A stretch of DNA of 64,000 nt from JBGCDD01 sp045105075 (GTDB taxonomy: Bacteria > Pseudomonadota > Alphaproteobacteria > Rhodobacterales > Rhodobacteraceae): NCBI GenBank assembly GCA_045105075.1, contig JBGCDD010000041.1, positions 4,715 to 68,714 on the forward strand. The letters run 5' to 3'. A program made the translations under genes and the position numbers. Positions 1 to 9,450 of this stretch are shown piece by piece (the first letter of the stretch is position 1; every line of letters starts with the position of its first letter). A model generated the notes under the pieces. The model saw only the letters and a program-made list of their open reading frames with translations. It searched no databases and had not been told where the DNA came from.

Positions 1-2289
1 ATCGCAGCGATTCAAAAGCTTTATGGCACGCCGACCAATGTGGAAACCGGTGATACGGTGTACGGCGACAATGAAACCACCGGGCGGTTTGGCATGGATC
101 TGTCGGGCCAGTACGGGGTTGCGATTGTCGACAGCGCGGGCACGGATCTGATTGATCTGAGCTCGAGCGGGTCGAACCAGCGACTGGATCTGGGCGCCGA
201 GACCTATTCGGATATCAACGGGCGGGTCGGCAACTTTTCCATCGGGCGCAACACCGTGATCGAAAATGCCAGCACCGGCGCGGGCGCGGATTTCATCATT
301 GGCAATGACGCCGACAACGCGCTGTCTTCGGGCGCGGGAGACGATGAAATTCAGGCGCTTGGCGGCAATGACGTGCTGATCGGCGGCGCCGGGGCCGACA
401 TTCTGAGCGGCGGATCAGGCGGCGACCGGTTTGTGTATCTGTCGGTGGGCGACGCGGGCGACACGATTACCGATTTTGATCTGGCTGCGGGCGACCGCAT
501 CGATGTCAGCAACCTGTTGGTGGCGATTGATTATCGCGGCGATGACGCGGTGGGCGACGGGCATTTCGCGCTTGAGGCGGGCACCGGCGGGTCCTACCTG
601 CTGTTTGATGGCGACGGGAATGGCGGGGTTGCAGGCACCCGGTTGGCGTTTTTGACGGGCCTGGCCGCCGACACCGATGTGGCCACCATGATCGACACGA
701 CAGGCACACCGCCGCCGCCACAGCCGGGATCGCCCGACACGATCTATGTGTTTGACAACTCGTTCACTGATGGCTGGACTGCCGAGCGCGGCGCGCTGGA
801 AGACACCGATGGCGGCATCGACACGCTGGATCTGAGCAGCGTGACCGTCGCGTCGAGCATCAACCTGACCGATGGCGTGCGCGGCAAGATCGGCAACAAG
901 GCGCTGACAATTTCAGACGGCACTGTGATCGAAAACCTGATCCTGGGCAGTCATTCCGACAAGGGCTATGGCAACGAGTCCAACAACGATATGGCCGGCA
1001 ATGACGGCAATGACCGTCTTTATGGCCGCGCCGGGGATGATGCGCTGGACGGAGCCGAAGGGCGCGATTCTCTCTATGGAGATGAGGGCAATGACACCAT
1101 GAGCGGTGGGCTCGACAATGACCGTATGTATGGCGGCACCGGCAATGACATCATGTCTGGCGGCGACGGGGCCGACTATCTGAAAGGCGAAGACGGCGAT
1201 GATGTGATGACCGGCGGCGACGGGCGCGACAAGCTTTATGGCAATGACGGCGACGATGATCTGACCGGCGGCGGCGACGACGATTACATCAAGGGTGACG
1301 ACGGCAATGACCGGCTGGACGGCGGCGACGGGCGTGACAAACTGTATGGCAACGACGGCAATGATGTGCTGATCGGAGGTGGCGCGGCGGATTACCTCAA
1401 AGGCGATGACGGCGACGACATGCTGGATGGCGGCGGCGACAAGGACAAGCTGTATGGCGGCAAGGGCAATGACACCATGACCGCCGGCGAGGGCGACGAT
1501 TACATCAAAGGCGACAAGGGTGATGATGTGGCCGAGGGCGGCGCAGGCAAAGACAAAATCTATGGCGATGATGGCAATGACATCCTGTCCGGAGACGCAG
1601 GCGAGGATTACATCAAGGGTGGCAACGGCAACGACATCATCCATGGCGGCGACGACGACGACAAGATTTATGCGGATCGCGGCGATGATTACGTTTTGGC
1701 TGGAAATGGCGACGACTACGTCAAAGGTGGCAGTGACAATGATCATCTGCGTGGCGGCGACGGTATCGACAAGCTGTATGGTGACGGCGGCGATGATATG
1801 ATTTTCGGCGGCAATGGCGATGATTACATCAGCGGCGGCAGCAGCGATGATCACCTGAGCGGTGACGCGGGCAATGACAAACTGCTTGCATCTTCGGGCA
1901 ACGACACCCTGTTGGGCGGCGCTGGCGAGGACTCGCTGGACGGCAGTTCCGGTCTTGATCGGCTGGATGGCGGCGCCGGGATCGATGTGCTCAAGGGCGG
2001 GTCGAGCGCGGATGTCTTTGTGTTCAGCGCCGTGGCGGATCTGGGCGACACGATCAGTGATTTCTCGCTGCGCGGTGGCGACAAGATCGAGATGAGCGGC
2101 GTGCTGGACGAGCTTGGCACCACGCTGGAGGCCGCGCTGGCGGATGGCAGTTTGTATCTGCGTGCCGATGGGCGATATGCGTCGCTGAGTTATCAGGATC
2201 AGGCGGGCACCGAGATCGACATCGCCTATATGAACCGGATCAAGGCCGACAGCGAGCTGACGCAGGACTGGTTCGAGCTGGCGCTTTGA
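1..2289 (+). CDS. Serralysin-like RTX exoprotein, C-terminal part (5' truncated)
   Basis: The frame is already open at base 1, so the start lies outside the window; the first internal ATG is at 40. The first residues (IAAIQKLYG, then GDTVYG) match the segment that links the protease domain to the RTX domain in M10 serralysins, so the missing part is probably a zinc metalloprotease. That is inference, since no HExxH is in view. After the linker comes a short RTX patch with a type I secretion-like end, a Pro-rich spacer (about residue 240), then a long array of glycine/aspartate nonapeptides of the GGxGxDxLx type that bind calcium in the family. A second secretion-like tail follows (DVFVFS, then DTISDFS) near the C-terminus. 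Known role of the family: calcium-dependent folding outside the cell after type I export. No exporter genes are seen here. Confidence 0.85.
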   Translation: MAAIQKLYGTPTNVETGDTVYGDNETTGRFGMDLSGQYGVAIVDSAGTDLIDLSSSGSNQRLDLGAETYSDINGRVGNFSIGRNTVIENASTGAGADFIIGNDADNALSSGAGDDEIQALGGNDVLIGGAGADILSGGSGGDRFVYLSVGDAGDTITDFDLAAGDRIDVSNLLVAIDYRGDDAVGDGHFALEAGTGGSYLLFDGDGNGGVAGTRLAFLTGLAADTDVATMIDTTGTPPPPQPGSPDTIYVFDNSFTDGWTAERGALEDTDGGIDTLDLSSVTVASSINLTDGVRGKIGNKALTISDGTVIENLILGSHSDKGYGNESNNDMAGNDGNDRLYGRAGDDALDGAEGRDSLYGDEGNDTMSGGLDNDRMYGGTGNDIMSGGDGADYLKGEDGDDVMTGGDGRDKLYGNDGDDDLTGGGDDDYIKGDDGNDRLDGGDGRDKLYGNDGNDVLIGGGAADYLKGDDGDDMLDGGGDKDKLYGGKGNDTMTAGEGDDYIKGDKGDDVAEGGAGKDKIYGDDGNDILSGDAGEDYIKGGNGNDIIHGGDDDDKIYADRGDDYVLAGNGDDYVKGGSDNDHLRGGDGIDKLYGDGGDDMIFGGNGDDYISGGSSDDHLSGDAGNDKLLASSGNDTLLGGAGEDSLDGSSGLDRLDGGAGIDVLKGGSSADVFVFSAVADLGDTISDFSLRGGDKIEMSGVLDELGTTLEAALADGSLYLRADGRYASLSYQDQAGTEIDIAYMNRIKADSELTQDWFELAL

Positions 2290-2296
2290 CCCAAAG

Positions 2297-2327
2297 ACGC
2301 GCGCGGGGAATTGCCAACCGCGCGCGT
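2297..2327 (+). terminator. GC-rich stem-loop after the RTX gene
   Basis: A perfect 10-base inverted repeat (ACGCGCGCGG and its complement) with an 11-base loop begins 8 bases after the RTX stop codon. No T-run follows, so it is a weak or factor-assisted terminator, or an RNA-stabilising hairpin. Confidence 0.45.
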
Positions 2328-2428
2328 GACCGGGAATAGGTCTTTCAATCGATGAAAAATGCACGCTATGGTAGATTTGTATTTTATCAGTCAATTGAAG
2401 GCGCATGCAGCGCCCGTGGAAGGAGTTT

Positions 2429-2902
2429 ATGCCTGACACATCTGATCCAAACGGTGGCCTAAGCGCCAAACAACTCGCTTTTCTCAGCGCGTTTCTGGGC
2501 GTGGAACCAACTGCAGCGGCCCCGGTGCCGGCTGTTCTTGGGCTGTGGATGGGCGCCAAACAGACCACGGGTGACCAGCTGAACGAGCTGCAAAATCATC
2601 TGAAAAACAGCGGCTTGGGCTTGTTCGAACGGATCGCCGACAAAGGGCTGCACGGGATCACATCGGGCCAGCTGACGGCGATGCAGGTGGCGCTGAGCGA
2701 GCTTGATAAATCCAACGGTGCCGCCGGCGCGGTGCGCAAGGCGCGCACAGCCATTGCCGATATGCGGGCGTTTTTAACCACCAACGAGGTGCTGGCGATT
2801 CTGGAGCGCAACCCGTTTGACATCCCCGTCAGCATCCGCGCCACGCTGGGCAACGCGTTGGGCGAGATCGAAAAACAGCTGCCCAAAGACAGCGGGGCAT
2901 GA
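2429..2902 (+). CDS. Unknown 157-residue protein, first gene of toxin-like module
   Basis: I do not recognise a family. The start at 2429 is chosen because GGAAGGAG lies just upstream (3-base gap); an ATG at 2405 in the same frame has no such site. The product is predicted mostly helical, soluble, without signal peptide or membrane segment, and has a Pro/Ala-rich stretch near residue 25. It ends 6 bases before the 1067-residue gene, so the two are probably co-transcribed. By position it could be an adaptor, chaperone or secretion tag for that protein, but nothing in the sequence proves this. Confidence 0.7.
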   Translation: MPDTSDPNGGLSAKQLAFLSAFLGVEPTAAAPVPAVLGLWMGAKQTTGDQLNELQNHLKNSGLGLFERIADKGLHGITSGQLTAMQVALSELDKSNGAAGAVRKARTAIADMRAFLTTNEVLAILERNPFDIPVSIRATLGNALGEIEKQLPKDSGA

Positions 2903-2908
2903 TCACGG

Positions 2909-5900
2909 ATGACGGGTAAAGGCAAGAAAGGGCGGTGGACCAGGCTTGAGATCGAATGGGGTCAGGATCTGGCCAAAGCGATAGGCACGGACCCCAGTTT
3001 TGATGCCGACGATGCGCCGGAGGTTGACTTTGACGACGAAGTCGCCGGGATCCTCGAGAAATACTGGCTGGGCCCATTTGCCGGTGCTTTCAATCTGGCG
3101 CTGCTGGCTCCCGGGTCGCATCCCAATGATTTTGACAAGATCCTGAAGGATGTCGACCAGCTGCGCGACGATATCGGGAAGATGAGCAATCACAGCATGC
3201 AGCAGGCGTTGAATGGCGCGCTGCCGATCGACTTTGATGCCCAAGTGAGCGACGTGGTGGTCAGGGTTGGCGAACGCACGGCCAAAGCCGAAAGCCTGCG
3301 GGCCAAGTTGTTGGAACGTGCAGCGCCAGAAGACGCAAATCCAGAGCAACCCAAATTGAGCGAGGCCCGCGACAAGGGTATCAACGCGCTGTCAAATGTG
3401 CCGCTGTCGAACGGGCATCTGGAACTGGCAGAAGCGGCATTGGTTGCGCTGGACACTGAAATCAAGTCGATCCGGGCTGCGCTGGATGTTTTGAAATTGG
3501 CGATGGCTGATATCAAAAACCGCCGCGACCTTGTGACGGAGCGCGGTTATTTGAAGGATCAGATCGACGATCTGACCGAAGCGCAGGACAAACTTGCCGC
3601 GTTTTTCAAGCCTCCGATCTATGAGGCCCAACCGGATGCGGCGCTCAAAGCCTTGGAAGCGTTGGAAGATCTGGCCAAGACCGTTGCAGCCGATATTGCG
3701 GGCTACGGCGATGTCGCTGGGATCGATGCGATGTGCGTGACCTTTGGTGTCAAACCCGACACATTCGCCGATATCGAGGCCAAGTTCGGCAGCCGAAAGG
3801 ACATGATTGCGCTGGCCACGGCGTTTCCGGGCGGCAAATTGAAGGACATCCAAGCGGGTTTTGGAACCGACGGTTTGGTTGCTGCGGTTGCGGCCTTTGG
3901 CACGGCGGATGCGCTGGCCAAGGCGGCGGCGGCCTTTGGTTCGGGCGATGATCTGGCCAAAGCGGCGACGGCATTTGGGTCTGCGGCGGTGCTGGCCAAG
4001 GCAACACAAGACTTTGGTTCGGCTGATGCTTTTGCCAAAGCGGCGACCGCCGTGGGCGGAATGAAGTCCATGGTCGGGCTGTGCACCAAGGGCGGCATGG
4101 ACGCTGGCAAAGCCAAGACCTTGATCGACAATATGGGCGCGCCGCTGGTGGGCGCGGTGATGGCGGGCGGCGATGATCCGGCCAAAATGATCGCGCTGAG
4201 TGATGCGTTCAAAGGTGATTTCGCGGCGTTCAAGGCCATGAGCAAGGACGCGGGGTTTGCTGGCAAGCCCAAGGCGCTGGCGGCGGTGTTCACCAAGGGC
4301 TGCGCCGGCAAACCGGCGGATTTTGTCACGTTTTGCACCGATATGGACACGCCCGAAGCGCACAAGGATCTGGCCGATTTGCTGGGCGCTGGCGGCTTGG
4401 GCGATGCGCCAGATGCCTTTGGCGCGCTGATCGCCGGGGGCTGTGGCGGTGCGGCGGACGGGTTGAAGAAAATCGGCGTGGCGTTCAAGTCAAAAGAGGC
4501 AAAGGACGGCCTTAAGGATCTGCTGTCCAAGGGCGGTTTGGCCGGTCAAAAGGGCGGTGACGGCGATATCAACGACACCACGCTGTCGATGTTGTTTGAA
4601 CATGGCGCAGGGCCGATGCCGGGGGGACAGGATGCGGCGACCTACCGGGCCACTGCGCTGGCGGAGCTGGCCAAAAACATCGGCGAAGATGGCTGCAAGC
4701 GGCTGAAAACCACACTGGCCAAGGGCGGTTTGGGCGCCGATCCGGAGGTGTTTGGGCATCTGGTGGGGGTGGGCTGCAAGGGCGATCCGGCGACCAAGCT
4801 GAACGCGCTGACCACGGAACTGGCCAAGGGCACCAACCAGAAAAAGCTGAAGGATATGCTGCAAGACGGCGGCTTTGGCAGCACGGACGCAGGCGGCGTT
4901 GCCACCAACACCAAAACCAACTGTCTGGGCAAGCTGCTGGACACCGGATGTGACGGCAAGCCCGCCGAGTTGACCAAATTGCTGAGCGCGCTTGGGCCGG
5001 GCGATATGACCAATATGAAGGGGCTGATGACCACCGGGGATCTGGGCAAACACCCCGATGTGCTGGCCAATATGTACAAACACGGCTGCATCACCGCGCC
5101 CGGCGGGGCCGATGACGGCATCAAGAATCCCACGGTTTTGAAGACCATGATGACCAGCTTTAACTCAGGCGGCGGCACGCCGGCGCAGTTTCAGGATCTG
5201 TTGGTCAATGGCGGCTTTACCGCCGTCGGCAAAGAAGAGCGTTTGGGCAGCGTGATGCGCTATGCTTTCACCCCCAAGGCTCCAAATTCGCCGCAAAACG
5301 GCAATGGGCTGAAACAGATGCAAGGCTCGTTCAGCGGGCATATGGGCGATTTGGCCACGATGATGAACGCAATGGAAACCGCCAGCCCGGATGTGCTTGA
5401 GCCGCGCGCGATCGGCTCTGGGAACCAACCGGGCAAAGGGCTGCAAAACATTGTCACATCGCCGCGCCAGAACAACAGTGCGGCCAACCTTTATGCGCAG
5501 GTCTATCTTCCGCTGAAGCAGTGCGCGACCGCCAGTGGTGGAGCAGGCAACCATATGAACTGCGATCAGTTGCTGCAAACGGCGGCGTCTTTTGAACACT
5601 CAACCGCGCCGACCCCGGATGTGAATGTGGGCGGTGGTGCCAACCGAAAAACTCTGCGCATGGACCATGTGGTGGAACGACACACGCGCGAGCATGGCAT
5701 TCTGTCAAACGCGCCAGGAGGGGCAAGCTCCTGTACCACGCTCTATCCCAAAGGCATCACACAGACCGAGATTGCCCGGATGGTTGGCGAGGCGATTACA
5801 AACGTCAACCCGAACACGCCCCATGCCAATCAGCCAAACCGGCACGGTGGCGCCGCGAAACGCAACCCTCCGCGAGACCGTCATGACCTGATGTACACGC

Positions 5901-6112
5901 CGCCCAGCCATCACCCCTATCGCCCCGCAAACTATTTTTCGAAATATCGTGGGGTGACCGATGCGTCCGGTTATACCAACCGGATCGGATATGCCCGCAA
6001 AGGCGGGACCAACGACGTCAAGATCACGCAGTTTTTTCCAGAAGGACCTTTTCCGCCCTTGGTGAAGGTCACAAATCGCGACATGACTGCTTTGCGCACG
6101 GCTCTGAGATAG
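2909..6112 (+). CDS. Large repeat protein with nuclease-like C-terminus, candidate polymorphic toxin
   Basis: 1067 residues, no signal peptide or membrane segment. Residues 1-275 are helical and charged. From F279 there are about five tandem 13-residue units of the form FGxxxxLAKAxxx. Residues about 395-800 hold roughly six longer helical repeats carrying LxxLLxxGGLG and a recurring Gly-Cys (for example KGCAGKP, GVGCKGDP, DTGCDGKP). The last 150 residues differ: HVVERH (His920, His925), REHG, a Ser-Cys-Thr-Thr stretch, and near the end KITQFFPEG (about 1038-1046). A His-rich start and an FFP-containing end recall the BECR/EndoU-type toxin domains of polymorphic toxins; this is inference from pattern only. 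It sits 6 bases after the small upstream gene and 19 bases before the small downstream gene, the usual place of an immunity gene. Alternative: a structural repeat protein of unknown role. Confidence 0.6.
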   Translation: MTGKGKKGRWTRLEIEWGQDLAKAIGTDPSFDADDAPEVDFDDEVAGILEKYWLGPFAGAFNLALLAPGSHPNDFDKILKDVDQLRDDIGKMSNHSMQQALNGALPIDFDAQVSDVVVRVGERTAKAESLRAKLLERAAPEDANPEQPKLSEARDKGINALSNVPLSNGHLELAEAALVALDTEIKSIRAALDVLKLAMADIKNRRDLVTERGYLKDQIDDLTEAQDKLAAFFKPPIYEAQPDAALKALEALEDLAKTVAADIAGYGDVAGIDAMCVTFGVKPDTFADIEAKFGSRKDMIALATAFPGGKLKDIQAGFGTDGLVAAVAAFGTADALAKAAAAFGSGDDLAKAATAFGSAAVLAKATQDFGSADAFAKAATAVGGMKSMVGLCTKGGMDAGKAKTLIDNMGAPLVGAVMAGGDDPAKMIALSDAFKGDFAAFKAMSKDAGFAGKPKALAAVFTKGCAGKPADFVTFCTDMDTPEAHKDLADLLGAGGLGDAPDAFGALIAGGCGGAADGLKKIGVAFKSKEAKDGLKDLLSKGGLAGQKGGDGDINDTTLSMLFEHGAGPMPGGQDAATYRATALAELAKNIGEDGCKRLKTTLAKGGLGADPEVFGHLVGVGCKGDPATKLNALTTELAKGTNQKKLKDMLQDGGFGSTDAGGVATNTKTNCLGKLLDTGCDGKPAELTKLLSALGPGDMTNMKGLMTTGDLGKHPDVLANMYKHGCITAPGGADDGIKNPTVLKTMMTSFNSGGGTPAQFQDLLVNGGFTAVGKEERLGSVMRYAFTPKAPNSPQNGNGLKQMQGSFSGHMGDLATMMNAMETASPDVLEPRAIGSGNQPGKGLQNIVTSPRQNNSAANLYAQVYLPLKQCATASGGAGNHMNCDQLLQTAASFEHSTAPTPDVNVGGGANRKTLRMDHVVERHTREHGILSNAPGGASSCTTLYPKGITQTEIARMVGEAITNVNPNTPHANQPNRHGGAAKRNPPRDRHDLMYTPPSHHPYRPANYFSKYRGVTDASGYTNRIGYARKGGTNDVKITQFFPEGPFPPLVKVTNRDMTALRTALR

Positions 6113-6131
6113 TGAAAAGGGGGTTGGACCC

Positions 6132-6620
6132 ATGACAGATGCCACAGTGACAGTAGAGCTGAGCTTTGCGATCCCACCCTATGAACAGCTGCCCGAAACC
6201 GATGTGGCCGCGCGTGTCAAAAGCGCGCCAGACGCGTTTGCCGACATTTATGAGCAGGAATGTCAGGTCACTGTGAGGTGCGGTGACATGGAATTGGTGT
6301 TGGGCGACACCATGCTGAACCTGGTTCCTCAAATCCTGTTGACCACGGTTTCCGAGATTATGCAGGGCGGCACTTTCAGCATCGAAATGTTTGCCTCGGA
6401 TGAAGAGGTGACGCTGGTGCGCGAGGGAGGCACGCTGAAAGCATCCGGGGAATATGCTCCGGAAGTGGTTTTTCCGCTGAACCCAACGTTAATGGCCCTG
6501 GTTGCAGCAGGCGAGCGGTTTGTTGATCTGCTGTCGGTGATCTGGCCAGAGGCAGAGGAAGAGGTCGTTGCAGACCTGCGCACCTATCGCGACGAAATCC
6601 GGGCGTTTGTGCCTGACTGA
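6132..6620 (+). CDS. Unknown 162-residue protein, candidate immunity protein
   Basis: No family recognised. The ATG has a GGGGG stretch at suitable distance and the gene follows the large repeat protein by 19 bases. The product is acidic (many Glu/Asp, few Lys), soluble, and appears alpha/beta. Small, acidic and immediately downstream of a candidate toxin is what immunity proteins usually look like, so that role is proposed by position only. The transcription unit ends at a strong hairpin 16 bases downstream. Confidence 0.65.
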   Translation: MTDATVTVELSFAIPPYEQLPETDVAARVKSAPDAFADIYEQECQVTVRCGDMELVLGDTMLNLVPQILLTTVSEIMQGGTFSIEMFASDEEVTLVREGGTLKASGEYAPEVVFPLNPTLMALVAAGERFVDLLSVIWPEAEEEVVADLRTYRDEIRAFVPD

Positions 6621-6636
6621 AGCGCGCCCAGGACAC

Positions 6637-6672
6637 AAAAAAGGCCCCGGCGCAGTGACCGGGGCCTTTTTT
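6637..6672. terminator. Bidirectional intrinsic terminator
   Basis: Perfect inverted repeat AAAAAAGGCCCCGG / CCGGGGCCTTTTTT with an 8-base loop, placed between the converging 6132-6620 gene and the BCCT transporter gene. It has a T-run on both strands, so it can end both transcripts. Confidence 0.92.
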
Positions 6673-6685
6673 CGTTGTGGGTGCT

Positions 6686-8356
6686 TTATTCCGCTGGTGT
6701 TGCCACGGGCGCCAGGGTCGGCACGCCGGCGGCTTCACGCCGACCGTCGTTCCAGATCGCCTTGATCAGCGCAAAACACATCAGCACCATCACCAGTGAG
6801 AACGGCAAAGCTCCGATCACCATGGCGGTTTGGATCGCCGAGGTGCCGCCTGAGATCAGCAAACCGGCCACCACCAGACCCAGGGCTGCGCCCCAGAACA
6901 GGATGTGGGGGCGCGCTTTGGGGCCTTCGTCGCCAGCGGCGTTGATGGTGTTCACGATCAACACGGCCGAGTCCGCCGAGGTGACAAGGAACGTCATCAG
7001 CAAGACCACGATCAACAGCGCCATACCCCAGGCCAGAGCGTCAGCGATGGGGGAGAGCATGAATTCGGTCATGGCAAAGATCTTGTCGCCATTGGCCGCA
7101 TTCAGGATCACGCCGTCAGCGCCTCCGTTCAGTTCCAGATCGATGGCGGTGCCACCGGCCCATGCGAACCAGACAAAGCACATCAGCGACGGCACGATCA
7201 TCGCGCCCAGCACGAATTCACGGATGGTGCGCCCGCGCGAGATACGCGCCAGGAACAGACCCACGAACGGTGCAAATGCGATCCACCATGCCCAGTAGAA
7301 CACAGGCCACCAGCCCTGCCACTGCGCCAGTTTGAACGCTTCGGATCCGTCAACACCGTCGGAGGCATAGACGTTGAAGCTGAGCCACGGCAGGGACACC
7401 AGATAGTCCCAGATGCCGACAAAGAAGGCTGTTGCGCCAAAGAACGTCGCGCCAAAGATGATGAAGAAGCCCAGAAGGACAATCGACAACACCATGTTGA
7501 TGTTGGACAGCCATTTGATGCCTTTGCCAACGCCCGACAGCGCCGACAGGGTCGACGCGCCCATGATCACCAGCAAGGCGACGATGATGCCCATGGTTGT
7601 GGCGGTGCCGTCTTCGAGGGCGAGCCCTGCGATGCCGATCCGGCTGAGGCCAGCGACGAACTGTTCCACACCAAAGCCCAGCGTTTGCGCCACGCCCAGA
7701 ATGGTGGCCACCACGGCGACGATGTCAATGATATGACCCAGAGGGCCCGACAGCGATTTGCCAAACAGCGGCGTCAGCGACGAGCGGATCGTCAGCGGCA
7801 AGCCGCGACGGTAGCTGAAGAAGGCCAGCGCCAGTCCGGCGACCGCGTAACAGGCCCACGCGCCCAGACCCCAGTGCAGGAAGGACCAGACATAAGCCTC
7901 GCGCACGTTGTCGGCACCCAGCGCGGTGTTCACGCCCTGGATCACCGCAGGGTTGTTTTTGAAATGCGCCACCGGTTCGGCCACCGCCCAGGTCAGCATG
8001 CCAACACCGATACCGGCGCCGAACATCATTGAAAACCATGAGAAGTTTGAGAATTCCGGTTTTTCACCGTCCTGACCCAAATTCAGTTTGCCAGCGGTGG
8101 GCCAAATCGCCAATCCGAGGCAAACAATCACGAAAAACGCCACTGACCAGATGTACCAAGCCGCGAAATTCGCAAGAATCACACTGTTGAGATCGCCCAG
8201 CACTTTGCCCGACTGAAGCGGCCAGAAGATGCACCACACCACCAGCACGCTGATGATTATTTTACTGACAACAGTCACATTTAGACTGAATCCCCGATAA
8301 AAACCAACTTCGGCGGTTTTGATCGGTAGATCTGTTAAGGGGGGTTTTGGTGCCAT
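6686..8356 (-). CDS. BCCT-family betaine/carnitine/choline-type transporter
   Basis: About 556 residues with around 12 hydrophobic segments. Family signatures seen: GIGVGMLTWAVAEP (the glycine stretch and Trp of the substrate site) and WWIAFAPFVGLFLARISRG. Start at 8356 is preferred because AGGAG lies 6 bases upstream; an ATG 7 codons earlier (8377) has none. BCCT carriers are inner-membrane importers of quaternary ammonium or sulfonium compounds (betaine, choline, carnitine, DMSP), driven by sodium or proton; the actual substrate cannot be read here. It is divergent from a LysR-type gene that may control it. Confidence 0.92.
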   Translation of the reverse strand: MAPKPPLTDLPIKTAEVGFYRGFSLNVTVVSKIIISVLVVWCIFWPLQSGKVLGDLNSVILANFAAWYIWSVAFFVIVCLGLAIWPTAGKLNLGQDGEKPEFSNFSWFSMMFGAGIGVGMLTWAVAEPVAHFKNNPAVIQGVNTALGADNVREAYVWSFLHWGLGAWACYAVAGLALAFFSYRRGLPLTIRSSLTPLFGKSLSGPLGHIIDIVAVVATILGVAQTLGFGVEQFVAGLSRIGIAGLALEDGTATTMGIIVALLVIMGASTLSALSGVGKGIKWLSNINMVLSIVLLGFFIIFGATFFGATAFFVGIWDYLVSLPWLSFNVYASDGVDGSEAFKLAQWQGWWPVFYWAWWIAFAPFVGLFLARISRGRTIREFVLGAMIVPSLMCFVWFAWAGGTAIDLELNGGADGVILNAANGDKIFAMTEFMLSPIADALAWGMALLIVVLLMTFLVTSADSAVLIVNTINAAGDEGPKARPHILFWGAALGLVVAGLLISGGTSAIQTAMVIGALPFSLVMVLMCFALIKAIWNDGRREAAGVPTLAPVATPAE

Positions 8357-8514
8357 TTTTGTCTCCTCGCTGTTCATTTTTCAGTGTTTTTAAGCGTTTT
8401 TTAACAAAGCCTATGCATCGGGGTCGCGTCGCACAAGCACCTTGATCGTGCAAAACGCCTTGGGGTCAAGTGTACTGGGCCTGTGTGGTTTGATAAGGCG
8501 CAACGTTTCTGTGT
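8357..8514. promoter_or_regulatory. Divergent promoter region between BCCT and LysR genes
   Basis: 158 bases separate the two divergent starts. Next to the transporter gene lie two near-identical blocks, GTTTTTAA at 8386-8393 and GTTTTTTAA at 8396-8404, possibly part of an operator or an AT-rich promoter. No clear -35/-10 pair was assigned. Confidence 0.4.
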
Positions 8515-9450
8515 ATGGTTGCAGAAAACGGAAACCTAGGTTTGGCAAAACGCGCGCTTCTCAAAAGCCTTTCAGATGTCGATCTGCGACTGGTGCGCAT
8601 TTTTGTGACGGTCACGGAATGCGGCGGCTTTGCTGCGTCCGAGCTGGAACTGAACATTGGACGGTCCACCATTTCCAAACACATCAGCGACCTGGAGATG
8701 CGGCTGGGGCTGACCTTGTGCCATCGTGGGCCGGCGGGGTTTTCGCTGACCTCGGAAGGGGCGCAGGTGCTGGAGGCGGCGCGGCGGTTGCTGGCCTCGA
8801 TTGATGGGTTTCAAAGCGATGTTGATGATATTCACCGGGCTCTGCGCGGCACGTTTCGCCTGGGCATTTTTGATCAATCCAGCACCAATCCGGCAGCCCA
8901 TATTGACCGCGCGATTGCCCGGTTCGACCAATTGGCGCCCGATGTTGCGCTTGAGATTGCGCTGCATTCGCCCAACGTGCTGGAGGCCAAAGTGCTGGAG
9001 GGCACGCTGGATCTTGCGGTTGTGCCGATCCACCGCCAGTCTGTTTCGCTGCGTTATGATCCGCTCTATGTCGAACAGATGACGCTGTATTGCGGCCGTG
9101 GGCATGTGCTGTTTGGCGCAGAAGCAGCGGCGGATCTGAACGGGCACAAATACGCGGGTTTTGCGTTCAATTCACCCAATATGATGGCGGGGCGTGACCT
9201 GGGGCTGCGCCGTGCGGCGCGGGTTGAGGAAGAAGAAGCGCTTTTGCTGCTGATCCAGTCGGGCCGGTATCTGGGCTATCTGGCGGATCACGTGGCCGCC
9301 GGTTTGCTGGCGCAAAATCAGGTGCAGGCGGTGGCACCCGATGTGACCAGCTATGCCAGCCATTTTGCCGCGATCACCCGCAAACAGCCCGAACCCGGGC
9401 GCAAGACGCAGAGCTTCCTGTCGTGCCTGCGCGTCGCGCACGAGGTCTGA
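8515..9450 (+). CDS. LysR-family transcriptional regulator
   Basis: 311 residues. The N-terminal winged helix-turn-helix is clear (about residues 20-80: LRLVRIFVTV, then RSTISKHISDLEMRLG), followed by a substrate-binding-like effector domain. The start lacks a good ribosome site; the frame allows a slightly later start before the HTH. LysR regulators usually control the divergent gene and sometimes the genes behind them: here the BCCT transporter on one side and the Meh/Mct-like pair on the other. The effector is unknown, possibly a CoA ester or organic acid of that pathway. Confidence 0.9.
   Translation: MVAENGNLGLAKRALLKSLSDVDLRLVRIFVTVTECGGFAASELELNIGRSTISKHISDLEMRLGLTLCHRGPAGFSLTSEGAQVLEAARRLLASIDGFQSDVDDIHRALRGTFRLGIFDQSSTNPAAHIDRAIARFDQLAPDVALEIALHSPNVLEAKVLEGTLDLAVVPIHRQSVSLRYDPLYVEQMTLYCGRGHVLFGAEAAADLNGHKYAGFAFNSPNMMAGRDLGLRRAARVEEEEALLLLIQSGRYLGYLADHVAAGLLAQNQVQAVAPDVTSYASHFAAITRKQPEPGRKTQSFLSCLRVAHEV

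Noticed and set aside
1..2289. Complete RTX gene starting at ATG 40
   Set aside because: The frame is open to base 1 and the first residues match an internal linker of serralysins, so the true start is outside the window.
913..2568. 551-codon open frame on the minus strand
   Set aside because: It is antisense to the RTX array; its Val/Ile/Ala-rich repeats mirror the glycine-aspartate codons, and it has no family features or ribosome site.
6905..8032. 375-codon open frame on the plus strand
   Set aside because: Antisense to the BCCT transporter, whose membrane segments and family motifs are clear.
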